From contig NZ_JBAKBF010000009.1 of the NCBI RefSeq assembly GCF_036881715.1, forward strand, positions 62,001-126,000: a DNA stretch of 64,000 bases, written 5' to 3'. The notes under the pieces are model-generated. The model ran no database searches. It worked only from the letters and a program-made list of their open reading frames with translations, and was not told where the DNA came from. Position numbers and translations under genes: made by a program. How positions within the stretch are numbered: the stretch's first letter is position 1; the number at the start of each line of letters is the position of its first letter. This DNA comes from Pannonibacter anstelovis. GTDB lineage: Bacteria; Pseudomonadota; Alphaproteobacteria; Rhizobiales; Stappiaceae. Below are positions 42,314 through 51,066 of the stretch, piece by piece.

Positions 42314-43498
42314 ATGCAAGACACAGTTTTCACCTTCGGCACCCGACCTGTCAGCCTGCTGGAAGCCAGCGTTCTCGCCGCGCTTCTATTGCTGGCTTTT
42401 ATCACCCTTCTGGTGGTCAGCGCCCTGCGCCAGATCAAGGCGCGGGCCACGAGCGAGGCCATTGCGGCAGACAGGATAGAGGAACTGGAGGAGCATCTGG
42501 CCCGGATGCTGCGCTCGCAGGGGGAAATCACCGGACGCATGCAGACCATGGCCGAGGTGTTCTCCAGCCGGCAGGGCGACATGATGCGCGCCGTCAACGA
42601 GCGGCTGGATGGCATGGGCCACAAGCTTGGCCTCTCCATGGCCGATACCACCCGGCAGACCCACGATGGCCTGCGCCAGCTGCATGAACGGCTGGCGGTG
42701 ATCGACCGAGCGCAGAAGACCATCACCGATCTCTCCGGTCAGGTTGGCCAGTTGCAGGCGATCCTTGCCAACAAGCAGACGCGCGGTGCCTTCGGGCAAG
42801 GGCGGATGGAAGCCATCATTCAGGACCAGTTGCCGCCGTCCGGCTTCAGCTTTCAGGCCACGCTCAGCAGTGGCTCACGGCCTGACTGTCTGGTGCACAT
42901 GCCCAACGGCGCGCCGCCGCTGGCCATTGATGCCAAGTTTCCGCTGGAGGCCTTCAATCTCCTGCGCAAGGCCCAGTCGGAAGAGGAGCTGAAACAGGCT
43001 CAGGCGCAGTTCCGGCGGGATTTCACCAAGCACATTCAGGACATCCGCGAGCGTTACCTCATTCCCGGAGAAACGCAGGATACGGCCTTTCTCTTCGTGC
43101 CATCGGAAAGCGTCTTTGCCGAACTCAACGAGAATTTCGAGGATCTGGTGCAAAAAGCCCACCGGGCCCGCGTCGTCATCGTCTCCCCATCGCTGCTGAT
43201 GCTGTCCATCCAGGTCATTCAGGCGGTGCTGCGCGATGCCCGCATGCGCGAGCAGGCCCATCTCATTCAGGCCGAAGTCGCCCATCTCACCGCCGATATC
43301 GCCCGCCTCAACGACCGCACCGGCAAGCTGCAGGCGCATTTTGCGCAGGCCAGCAAGGACATCGACCAGATCCTCATCTCCACCGACAAGATCTCAAAGC
43401 GCGGCCGCAGGATCGAGGAGCTGGATCTTGGTGAAGTGCGTGGCGAGGCTGTGTCTTCTTCAGGAGAGCGTGTACGGCTGATGGCGGGGGATGAGTAG
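42314..43498 (+). CDS. rmuC: DNA recombination protein RmuC homologue
   Basis: A 394-residue protein with an N-terminal membrane segment (ASVLAALLLLAFITLLVV), a long coiled coil (about 45-130) and the RmuC nuclease-like domain. The latter includes RGAFGQGRMEAIIQDQLP, LAIDAKFPLEAFNLL and FLFVPSESVFAELNEN. RmuC limits recombination at inverted repeats. The start at 42314 matches the N-terminal membrane anchor. Confidence 0.93.
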   Translation: MQDTVFTFGTRPVSLLEASVLAALLLLAFITLLVVSALRQIKARATSEAIAADRIEELEEHLARMLRSQGEITGRMQTMAEVFSSRQGDMMRAVNERLDGMGHKLGLSMADTTRQTHDGLRQLHERLAVIDRAQKTITDLSGQVGQLQAILANKQTRGAFGQGRMEAIIQDQLPPSGFSFQATLSSGSRPDCLVHMPNGAPPLAIDAKFPLEAFNLLRKAQSEEELKQAQAQFRRDFTKHIQDIRERYLIPGETQDTAFLFVPSESVFAELNENFEDLVQKAHRARVVIVSPSLLMLSIQVIQAVLRDARMREQAHLIQAEVAHLTADIARLNDRTGKLQAHFAQASKDIDQILISTDKISKRGRRIEELDLGEVRGEAVSSSGERVRLMAGDE

Positions 43499-43550
43499 AG
43501 GCGGCCCACCCGCCGGAAATAGCTGGCTCCAGGCTGGAAACTGGCTCTGA

Positions 43551-43724
43551 GTCACCCCGGCCAAGCGCAGCGCGAGCCGGGGGCTACTCGCTTGCAGAGA
43601 GATGCCAGTGTCCGGAGCTGCGCGGCAGACACCAGCCCGGTACACGCTTCTCCGCCAGGCTTCAGTTTCACCGCTCAACGAGCGAGTGGTCCCCGGGTCT
43701 GCGCTTCGCTCCGCCCGGGGTGAC
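43551..43724. repeat. Inverted-repeat intergenic element
   Basis: The 273-base gap between rmuC and the NlpC gene contains two related palindromic ends facing each other. The left end is GTCACCCCGG with AAGCGCAGCG (43551-43583). The right end is CTGCGCTTCGCT with CCGGGGTGAC (43691-43724). Such CCCGG..GTGAC palindromes recur in rhizobial intergenic regions as mosaic repeat elements. No gene lies between the ends. Whether other copies exist in this genome cannot be told here. Confidence 0.55.
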
Positions 43725-43771
43725 CGCCTGAGTGAACAGGAAGGCAGCGCACCCCCGCAATCTCCTTCCCC

Positions 43772-44647
43772 TCAAAGCCGCCGGATCGAGGTCAGCGCGC
43801 CGTATTCCTTGGCGCCGATGCGGGCAAGAGCAGCATCTAGGGGTTCCTGCGAAACGGTCATGGTGTAGCCGTTCGCATGGGTCAGGAGAACGGGGCTGCT
43901 GAGCACACCCACATGTCCGCGCCAGAAGAGCAGGTCTCCGCGCCGCAGATCCTGCGGCAGAGGGCCACCTTCCGTGAAATCCAGACGCTCGCCCGCCTCG
44001 GCTTCCTGCATGTCACTGTCACGCGGCAGGGCGTGGCCGGCAAAAGACGCGCAAAGCTGGATCAGCGCCGAACAGTCGAGCCCCAGCGAGGACTTGCCGC
44101 CCCACAGATAGGGCGTGCCCAGAAGGCTTTCGGCAATCGCCACCCAATCCGGCTCGAAGCTGCCAACCGGCACCAGATGCCCGGCCACCACAGCCGATCC
44201 ATCGGAAAGAAGCGCATAGGCCAGACCGCGCGTCTCCGCCTGACCCACAACACGCACCTTCGCACCGAGAGACAGATGCCCAAGAGCGGGAAAGCGCAGG
44301 TCCGCGCCCGGATAGCGGAAGGTGCGCAGCGCCCGCACCACATGTGTGGCCTCTTCCACCGGCGCCAGCGCATCGGAAGGAAGCCAGCCGACATAGCCGT
44401 CGCCGTCCAGCTGCCCCCACGCCCAGCCTTCCGCTGTGGTCTCATAGACCATCACCGTTTCGCCATGGAGCGCCTGCGTATCCAGTCCGCAATCAGGGCG
44501 CGGCTCCTTGCGCAGGGCCACCACATCCGCCGCAATGCGCAGGCGCTCGCCATCGGCAAAGCGGCGCGGGCTTACACGTCCCTCATAGGCGCGGGCGGCA
44601 AGATCCGGGCGCACGGGATGGCGGCGGCGGTCGAGCGTGTCAGACAT
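43772..44647 (-). CDS. SH3-NlpC/P60 cell-wall hydrolase
   Basis: A 291-residue putative peptidoglycan endopeptidase. SH3-like segments (about 50-165) precede an NlpC/P60 catalytic domain with the nucleophile Cys in LGLDCSALIQLC, the histidine in FWRGHVGVLS and a further HANG. No signal peptide is evident, so it may act on recycled peptides in the cytoplasm. It precedes a MarR regulator and an aminopeptidase in reverse order on the same strand. Confidence 0.9.
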   Translation of the reverse strand: MSDTLDRRRHPVRPDLAARAYEGRVSPRRFADGERLRIAADVVALRKEPRPDCGLDTQALHGETVMVYETTAEGWAWGQLDGDGYVGWLPSDALAPVEEATHVVRALRTFRYPGADLRFPALGHLSLGAKVRVVGQAETRGLAYALLSDGSAVVAGHLVPVGSFEPDWVAIAESLLGTPYLWGGKSSLGLDCSALIQLCASFAGHALPRDSDMQEAEAGERLDFTEGGPLPQDLRRGDLLFWRGHVGVLSSPVLLTHANGYTMTVSQEPLDAALARIGAKEYGALTSIRRL

Positions 44648-44680
44648 GGATGGCCCTCAATGCAAATCGAAACAGGAAGA

Positions 44681-45031
44681 TCAGCGCGGCAGTTCCTTGG
44701 CCTTTTCGGACACCAGATCGCCCAGCCGGTCAAGATAGAGCGCGCCTTCAACGGTGCGGGTGATGATGACGTTGCGCTTGTCGGCCTCGTCACGCTTGCG
44801 CGAGAGAAGCCGCATGCTGCCCAGCGTGTCCAGCGCACGGGTGATGGCGGGCTTGGTCACGTTCAACTTTGCCGCCAGCCCGCGCACGGTGTGCGGAGGC
44901 GGCTCCAGATAGACCGTGAGCAGGATCGTCATCTGACGGGCGGAGAGATCCTGCTCCCCGTCGCGCACCAGTTCCAGATTGACTTCGTGCCACAGCCTGA
45001 GCGCCTGCGAGGCGCGGATCTCCACTGCCAT
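44681..45031 (-). CDS. MarR-family transcriptional regulator
   Basis: A 116-residue winged-helix protein: LSARQMTILLTVYLEPPPHT, LAAKLNVTKPAITRALDTL and RKRDEADKRNVIITRT are the classic MarR helices and wing. It is shorter than most MarR proteins (about 140), with a short N-terminal dimer helix. It lies between the aminopeptidase and the NlpC gene and is probably co-transcribed with them. The signal is unknown. Confidence 0.88.
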   Translation of the reverse strand: MAVEIRASQALRLWHEVNLELVRDGEQDLSARQMTILLTVYLEPPPHTVRGLAAKLNVTKPAITRALDTLGSMRLLSRKRDEADKRNVIITRTVEGALYLDRLGDLVSEKAKELPR

Positions 45032-45093
45032 GTAAGGCGCTTCCCCGAATCCTGTTCAGATCCGGAGAAGAGCACGAAATCGTTTCGGATGCG

Positions 45094-46497
45094 TTATTTA
45101 CCTGCGCCGTAGCGCGCTTCCAGCAGGGAGAAGAGCGCACGGATTGCCTGCGCCTCGCCGCCATAGGGTTTGCCGGGCCGCTCGATCGGAGTCCAGGCGA
45201 AGATATCGAAATGCGCCCAGGCTTTGGCTTTTGCCACAAAGCGGGACAGGAACAGCGCCGCCGTCACCGACCCGGCAAAGCCGCCGCCGGACTGGTTGAC
45301 GTTATTCATGTCGGCACATTTGCTGTCGAGATACTTCATGTAAGGCTGCCACAGCGGCAGACGCCACAGCGGGTCATTGACCTTCACCGCATGTGCGGAA
45401 ATCTCGCCCGCCAGCGCCTCATCACCGGTGTAGAACGGCGGCAGATCCGGGCCCAGCGCCACACGCGCAGCACCGGTCAGGGTCGCCATGTCGATCAGCA
45501 GATCCGGCTCTTCCTCATCAGCCAGCGTCAGCGCATCGGCGAGCACGAGACGGCCCTCCGCATCGGTATTGCCGATCTCGATGGTCAGGCCCTTGCGGCT
45601 CGGCAGGATGTCGCCGGGACGGAAGGAGTTGCCCGAGACGGCATTCTCCACTGCCGGAATGAGCACGCGCAGACGCACCGGCAGGCGGGCATCCATGATC
45701 AGCGAGGCAAGGCCCAGCACATTGGCCGCCCCGCCCATGTCCTTCTTCATAAGCAGCATGGAACTGGAGGGCTTGATGTCGAGGCCGCCGGTGTCGAACA
45801 CCACGCCCTTGCCAATCAGCGTGATCTTGGGATGGCTTTCCTCACCCCAGGTGCAGTCAATGAGGCGCGGCGCACGGGGGCTGGCGCGGCCCACCGCATG
45901 GATCATCGGGAAGCCCTCTTCCAGCAGGGCCTCACCGCTGATGACACGGGACGCCCCATCATGAGCGCTGAACAGAGCGCGGGCCGCGCCTTCCAGCTCG
46001 TCCGGACCCATGTCGTTAGACGGCGTATTGACCAGATCACGGGTGAGTGACACTGCGCGCACGATCCGGGCCACCCGGCTCAGCACGGCTTCATCGGCAA
46101 CGCGGAAGCGCGGCAGCGGCTTGGGCATTTCGGAGCGGTAGCGGTTGAAGCGGTAAGCGGTCAGACCGATGGCGACGAGTGCCGTTTCCGCATCCGGGAA
46201 ACCGTCCGCCAGCACGTAGTCCCCTTCCGGCAGGGCGTTCGCCAGTGCGCCCGGCGCAAAGGGATCGATCAGGCCATTGTCACCGAAACCGAAAAGAACA
46301 GCGGCCTGGGTGCCATCGGTGGCCGGAACCAGCAGGACAGACCCTGCGGCGGCTTTATAGCCCTGCAGGCTGGCCCAAGCCTCCGCAGTCCCGCCAATCC
46401 GGGCCAGAACATCGGGCAAAGTCGCCGGGGTTACGGCCTCAACCGGCACTGGCGTCAGGCTCGTATCGCTAGGCAGAAGAGCATGAGGCATATTCAT
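45094..46497 (-). CDS. M17 leucyl aminopeptidase family protein
   Basis: A 467-residue metallopeptidase with the M17 core. Metal/catalytic motifs are LIGKGVVFDTGGLDIKPS, MLLMKKDMGGAANVLGL and the signature NTDAEGRLVLADAL. The N-terminal domain is divergent from PepA. It cleaves N-terminal residues from short peptides. The NlpC/P60 enzyme two genes on suggests a role in peptidoglycan peptide breakdown; this is inference. An in-frame ATG two codons later is also possible as start. Confidence 0.9.
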   Translation of the reverse strand: MNMPHALLPSDTSLTPVPVEAVTPATLPDVLARIGGTAEAWASLQGYKAAAGSVLLVPATDGTQAAVLFGFGDNGLIDPFAPGALANALPEGDYVLADGFPDAETALVAIGLTAYRFNRYRSEMPKPLPRFRVADEAVLSRVARIVRAVSLTRDLVNTPSNDMGPDELEGAARALFSAHDGASRVISGEALLEEGFPMIHAVGRASPRAPRLIDCTWGEESHPKITLIGKGVVFDTGGLDIKPSSSMLLMKKDMGGAANVLGLASLIMDARLPVRLRVLIPAVENAVSGNSFRPGDILPSRKGLTIEIGNTDAEGRLVLADALTLADEEEPDLLIDMATLTGAARVALGPDLPPFYTGDEALAGEISAHAVKVNDPLWRLPLWQPYMKYLDSKCADMNNVNQSGGGFAGSVTAALFLSRFVAKAKAWAHFDIFAWTPIERPGKPYGGEAQAIRALFSLLEARYGAGK

Positions 46498-46603
46498 TTC
46501 CTTCCAATGTTCCTCAGGATTAGCACAAGTGGTAATGCCCCGGGCCAGTTAATGCAATCACGTGCAAATGCTTCCAGACATTAAGCTTTCGCAATCTGCG
46601 GCA

Positions 46604-46627
46604 GGTTAACCATGCATTAGGGTTAAC
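46604..46627. promoter_or_regulatory. GTTAAC pair with CtrA half-site before the TadD-like gene
   Basis: Two GGTTAAC sequences lie 17 bases apart (46604-46610 and 46621-46627). The first continues into TTAACCAT, the CtrA half-site reported in Caulobacter. They are about 70-90 bases before the TadD-like start codon. The spacing between TTAA cores differs from the full TTAA-N7-TTAA site. Confidence 0.45.
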
Positions 46628-46696
46628 AAGCTATTGCTGTCATCTGGTCAATTCGGCGGACCTCGCCGCAGGAGCAGGTCGCACAGGGAGCTGTCC

Positions 46697-47506
46697 ATGG
46701 AACAGGCTGAGAAACTCCGGACACGGCATCGCGCAGCAAAGGCTGGCCGCATTGCCATGACCGCCCTCGCCGTGATCCTGGTCGCGGGCTGCAACTCAAC
46801 CCGGCAACAGACCAGCACCAACTCCTCTGCAACCTCTGCAGCTTACGTACAGCCCGGGTCTGCCGAGGCCATGCGCGAGGTTTCCGCATGGTCCAGTGCC
46901 TATCAGCGCAATCCGGATGACCGGCAGGTGATCATCGGATTTGCAAATGCCTTGCGCCGCAACGGGCAAACCGAGCAAGCCATGGCGGTGCTGCGCACGG
47001 CCATCATCAAGCACGGCTCGGACCGCGAAATTGCGTCAGCCTATGGCAAGATCCTGGCCATGAACGGGAACCTGCAGGAAGCCCTGAATGTGCTTCAGAA
47101 TGCCCAGACACCTGCGACCCCGGACTGGCGCCTGCTCTCCGCAGAGGGCGCCGTACATGACCAGATGGGCAATCCTCAGAGAGCCCGGGCGCTTTACAAT
47201 CAAGCCCTGAAGATCGTCCCGGAAGAGCCGACCGTGCTCAACAATCTGGGCCTTTCTTTCCTGCTGGCCGGTCAGGCACCGGACGCGGAATACTATCTGC
47301 GCCGTGCGGCTGCGAGCCCGCGCGCTGATAGCCGCATCCGTCAGAACCTTGCGCTGGCGCTGGGGCTGCAGGGAAAATTCGCTGAGGCCCAGCAGGTAGC
47401 TCTCAATGAGCTGGACCCGCAGCAGGCTGAGGCCAACATCGCCTATCTGCGGGCCGTTCTCGCCGCCCAGAATCCCCGGCGGGGCAATCCTCCAAGACAA
47501 GGCTGA
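46697..47506 (+). CDS. tadD: TadD-like TPR lipoprotein of the Tad pilus system
   Basis: A protein of about 269 residues with a lipobox ending LAVILVAGC (Cys32) and four to five tetratricopeptide repeats, for example MGNPQRARALYNQALKIVP. TadD is the pilotin-like lipoprotein of Flp/Tad machines that supports secretin assembly. It is convergent with tadC. The ATG at 46697 has GGGAG upstream. Confidence 0.88.
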   Translation: MEQAEKLRTRHRAAKAGRIAMTALAVILVAGCNSTRQQTSTNSSATSAAYVQPGSAEAMREVSAWSSAYQRNPDDRQVIIGFANALRRNGQTEQAMAVLRTAIIKHGSDREIASAYGKILAMNGNLQEALNVLQNAQTPATPDWRLLSAEGAVHDQMGNPQRARALYNQALKIVPEEPTVLNNLGLSFLLAGQAPDAEYYLRRAAASPRADSRIRQNLALALGLQGKFAEAQQVALNELDPQQAEANIAYLRAVLAAQNPRRGNPPRQG

Positions 47507-47531
47507 GCGACGCGGCCAAGCAACGCCGCTG

Positions 47532-48512
47532 TCAGCGGAAAGTGTCCATCACCTGCATGATCGCCGGCCCCATGATCACGGCAAACAGGACCGGCAGGAA
47601 GAAGATGATCATCGGCACGGTCAGCTTCGGCGGCAGGGATGCAGCCAGCTTCTCGGCTTCCTGCATGCGCTGTTCGCGCACATCATCGGACATGACCCGC
47701 AATGCCTGACCAACCGGCGTTCCGTAGCGCTCGGCCTGAATGAGCGCCATGGTGACGTTCTTCACAGCCGGAACGCCTGTACGGGCCGCCAGATTGAGAT
47801 AGGCCTGCCGCCGCTCCTGCAGGAACGAGAGTTCGGCATTGGTGAGGGTCAGTTCTTCGGCAAGCGGCACTGACTGGACACCGATTTCTTCTGCCACGCG
47901 GCGGAAAGCTGCCTCGATGGACATGCCGGATTCCACGCAGATGAGCATCAGGTCCAGTGCATCCGGCCAGGCACGGCGGATGGACTGCTGCCGTTTGGTG
48001 ATAATGTTCTTCACATAGAGATTGGGCAGAAAAGCCCCCACTCCGCCAGCGAAGAGCGCAATGCAAAACTTGGTCAAGGGCGGCAGAGACGGCGGCATGA
48101 CCGCAAAGCCGTAGAACAGCACCAGCAGGAAAAGCACAACAGGCACCACGAGCCTGGAAAGCACGAACGTATAAAGCGGTGCAGGGCCGCGGAAACCGGC
48201 CATGCGCAGCTTGTCATTCGTCTGCTCGTCGGCAAAGGCCGTCTTGAGGTTGAGCCTGTCCACCAGATTGCGGACACGGTCCTTCGGCTGATTGCGCAAA
48301 GAGACCCGGGTCTCCGCCTTCTCTGTTGCCAGGCGGGCTCTTTCGCGGGCACGCATCTTCTCGCGTTCCAGAGCAACCGACTTCATCCGGCTCTTCAGGC
48401 CATCCCGCTCCAGCACAGGCAAGACCAGTGCGAACACAGTGCCAGCGACCGCAACCATCGTCAGCACAGCGATGAGAACCTGGGTGTCAAGGAAGAAGCC
48501 GAAAAACGTCAT
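47532..48512 (-). CDS. tadC: Tad pilus inner-membrane platform protein TadC
   Basis: A 326-residue type II secretion F-domain protein with about four helices. The platform signature is in LDLMLICVESGMSIEAAFRR and RYGTPVGQALRVMSDDVREQ. It forms the inner-membrane core with TadB. It ends the minus-strand tad run and is separated from tadB by 9 bases. Confidence 0.93.
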   Translation of the reverse strand: MTFFGFFLDTQVLIAVLTMVAVAGTVFALVLPVLERDGLKSRMKSVALEREKMRARERARLATEKAETRVSLRNQPKDRVRNLVDRLNLKTAFADEQTNDKLRMAGFRGPAPLYTFVLSRLVVPVVLFLLVLFYGFAVMPPSLPPLTKFCIALFAGGVGAFLPNLYVKNIITKRQQSIRRAWPDALDLMLICVESGMSIEAAFRRVAEEIGVQSVPLAEELTLTNAELSFLQERRQAYLNLAARTGVPAVKNVTMALIQAERYGTPVGQALRVMSDDVREQRMQEAEKLAASLPPKLTVPMIIFFLPVLFAVIMGPAIMQVMDTFR

Positions 48513-48521
48513 GTCTTCCCC

Positions 48522-49544
48522 CTAGAAGTCGAAATTGATCATTTTGCGCATAACAAGAACGCCCATCATCATCCACACGGCACTGCCTGCAAGGATGTAA
48601 TGGCCTCCTGTCGTGGTAAAAAGCAACATGATGTATTTCGGTGCGATTGTATAAAGAATCATGGACACGATGATCGGCAAGGATCCGATAATCGCCGCAG
48701 AGGATTTTGCCTCCGCGCTGAGGGCCTTGATCTTTCCCTTCAACGACTTGCGGCCGCGCAAAACCTTGGCGAGGTTGCTGAGCGCTTCGGAAAGGCCGCC
48801 ACCGGCCTGCTGCTGAATGGCAACGACGATCGAGAAGAAGTTGGCTTCCGGTAAAGGAATTCGCTCCGGCATACGGGCGACGGCGTCCGTCAAGGAGATG
48901 CCCATGACCTGAGCCTCGACGATCTTGCGGAACTCGGTCGCCACCGGATCCCGCGATTCCGCAGCCACGATACGGATGCAGTCTGTCAACGGAAGTCCTG
49001 CACGGACGCCGCGAACAATAATGTCCACAGCGTTGGGCAGTTCGTCGATGAAACTGTTGAGACGCCGTTTGCGCCGCATATTGAGATAGAAGCGCGGCAC
49101 ACCCAGAGCACCGACGAAGCCGAGAGCCAGTGCGATCCACACTGATCCACCCGAGATGATCAGTCCCAGGAACAGCAAGACAGCGGAACATGCCGCGCTG
49201 AAGTACAGGAAATGCTTGCGCTCCCAGTCGAGACCCGCCTGTTCCAGCCGCGCGGCAAGTGTCAGGCTGCTGGCTTTCTTCTGCCGCGCCTTCTGCTTGT
49301 CCTCGAATTCCTTCAGCTGGTCCTGCACCGATCTCCGGCGCCGGTCCGCATCCCGCTGCGGACGGCGGTCGGCTACAGAGATTTCCCGCGTTGCGATAGT
49401 CTCAAGACGCTCCTTGCTCTTGCGCGATCCGTTGAGCAGCGGTTCCAGCAGCACATACAGAACGCCGCCGATGCTCAGGGCAACAAGGAGCGCTGCCGCA
49501 AGGTTCACCGTCTCCGGGCTCAGGGTGACGCCGAAGATCTCCAT
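48522..49544 (-). CDS. tadB: Tad pilus inner-membrane platform protein TadB
   Basis: A 340-residue F-domain protein with N-terminal and C-terminal helices and the core ELPNAVDIIVRGVRAGLPLT. It is the paired partner of TadC. Its start codon overlaps the cpaF stop by one base (ATGA-like), indicating coupled translation. Confidence 0.94.
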   Translation of the reverse strand: MEIFGVTLSPETVNLAAALLVALSIGGVLYVLLEPLLNGSRKSKERLETIATREISVADRRPQRDADRRRRSVQDQLKEFEDKQKARQKKASSLTLAARLEQAGLDWERKHFLYFSAACSAVLLFLGLIISGGSVWIALALGFVGALGVPRFYLNMRRKRRLNSFIDELPNAVDIIVRGVRAGLPLTDCIRIVAAESRDPVATEFRKIVEAQVMGISLTDAVARMPERIPLPEANFFSIVVAIQQQAGGGLSEALSNLAKVLRGRKSLKGKIKALSAEAKSSAAIIGSLPIIVSMILYTIAPKYIMLLFTTTGGHYILAGSAVWMMMGVLVMRKMINFDF

Positions 49545-51034
49545 CAGCCCATCTCCGGCGCTTCGGAGGCATCAAGTGCGGCTGCCAGGCGCTGTTCTTC
49601 GCCGTAATACCGGGCACGGTCCCAGAACCGCGGGCGGCCGATGCCGGTGGACCGGTGGCGGCCGAGAATGCGGCCCTGCGCATCTTCGCCCAGGATATCG
49701 TACAAGAAGATATCCTGGGTGATGATCACATCGCCTTCCATGCCCATCACTTCAGTGACGTGGGTGATCCGGCGGGACCCGTCACGCAGGCGCGCTGCCT
49801 GCACGACCACGTCGACAGAGGAAACGATCATCTCGCGCAAGGTCTTGGAGGGCAGCGAAAAGCCGCCCATGGTGATCATGGACTCAAGACGAGACAGGGC
49901 TTCGCGCGGTGAGTTGGCGTGCAGCGTACCCATTGAGCCATCATGGCCGGTGTTCATCGCCTGCAGCAGATCGAAAGCTTCGGGTCCGCGCACTTCGCCG
50001 ACGATGATGCGTTCCGGGCGCATGCGCAGACAGTTCTTCACGAGATCGCGCATGGTGATTTCGCCTTCGCCCTCAAGGTTCGGCGGCCGGGTTTCAAGCC
50101 GGACCACATGGGGCTGCTGCAGCTGCAGTTCGGCAGAATCCTCACATGTGATGATGCGTTCGGAAGTGTCGATATAGGCGGTGAGACAGTTCAGCAGCGT
50201 TGTCTTGCCCGAGCCCGTGCCGCCAGAGACCAGCACGTTGCAGCGCGACCGGCCGATGATCTGCAGCACCACTGCGCCTTCCGGCGAGATCGATCCGTAG
50301 CGGACAAGCTGATCGAGTGTCAGCTTGTCACGCTTGAACTTGCGGATGGTGAGGGCTGGCCCGTCGATGGCAAGCGGCGGTGCAATGACGTTGACGCGCG
50401 AGCCGTCCGGCAGGCGGGCGTCGCAGATCGGGCTCGATTCATCGACACGGCGGCCCACCTGGCTGACGATGCGCTGACAGATGTTCATCAGCTGCGCATT
50501 GTCGCGGAAGGCAATGCCCGTCTTCTGCATCTTGCCGCCGGTTTCGATGTAAACCGTGTGCGCACCGTTGACCATGATGTCGGCAATGTCGTCACGTGCC
50601 AGAAGCGGTTCCAGCGGACCGTAGCCCAGAACGTCGTTGCAAATGTCCTCAAGCAGATCTTCCTGCTCGGAGATGGACATGACCACGTTCTTCAGCGCAA
50701 TGATGTCATTCACCACGTCGCGGATTTCATCGCGCGCATCTTCCGGCCCAAGGCGGCTCAGCTGCGACAGGTCAATCGCCTCAACGAGCGCGCTGAAAAT
50801 GGTGGCCTTTGTGGCGTAATACTCGGCCGAGCGTTTGCGCAGCCGGTCTTCCGCCGGCGGCTCTGCCGGCTGTGGAGAGGTCTGAGCGGCAGCCCTTGAA
50901 GACGCCGCCGGAACATCCCGAAGATCGTTGATCAGCTGAGATGCCTGATCCGGCGCACGCGAAACAGGTGCTGCCGGACGGATCTGTCCGCCCTGCTCCG
51001 TTCCGCTTGCTGGGGTACCGCGCCTGCCAAACAT
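49544..51034 (-). CDS. cpaF: Tad pilus assembly ATPase CpaF/TadA
   Basis: A 496-residue secretion ATPase. The N-terminal linker is variable and proline/alanine-rich. The catalytic domain has Walker A SGGTGSGKTTLLN, an Asp box near IITCEDSAELQLQQ, Walker B region PERIIVGEVRGPEAFDLL and the His box GSMGTLHANSPREAL. It powers extension and retraction of Flp pili. It is upstream of tadB and downstream of cpaE. Confidence 0.95.
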   Translation of the reverse strand: MFGRRGTPASGTEQGGQIRPAAPVSRAPDQASQLINDLRDVPAASSRAAAQTSPQPAEPPAEDRLRKRSAEYYATKATIFSALVEAIDLSQLSRLGPEDARDEIRDVVNDIIALKNVVMSISEQEDLLEDICNDVLGYGPLEPLLARDDIADIMVNGAHTVYIETGGKMQKTGIAFRDNAQLMNICQRIVSQVGRRVDESSPICDARLPDGSRVNVIAPPLAIDGPALTIRKFKRDKLTLDQLVRYGSISPEGAVVLQIIGRSRCNVLVSGGTGSGKTTLLNCLTAYIDTSERIITCEDSAELQLQQPHVVRLETRPPNLEGEGEITMRDLVKNCLRMRPERIIVGEVRGPEAFDLLQAMNTGHDGSMGTLHANSPREALSRLESMITMGGFSLPSKTLREMIVSSVDVVVQAARLRDGSRRITHVTEVMGMEGDVIITQDIFLYDILGEDAQGRILGRHRSTGIGRPRFWDRARYYGEEQRLAAALDASEAPEMG

Positions 51035-51066
51035 CTGCAGCTCTTGCTCCTGCGGCTCTCAGGCCG

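Noticed and set aside
46571..46627. Full CtrA site TTAA-N7-TTAA before the TadD-like gene
   Set aside because: The TTAA cores are 13 bases apart, so only the half-site TTAACCAT is supported.
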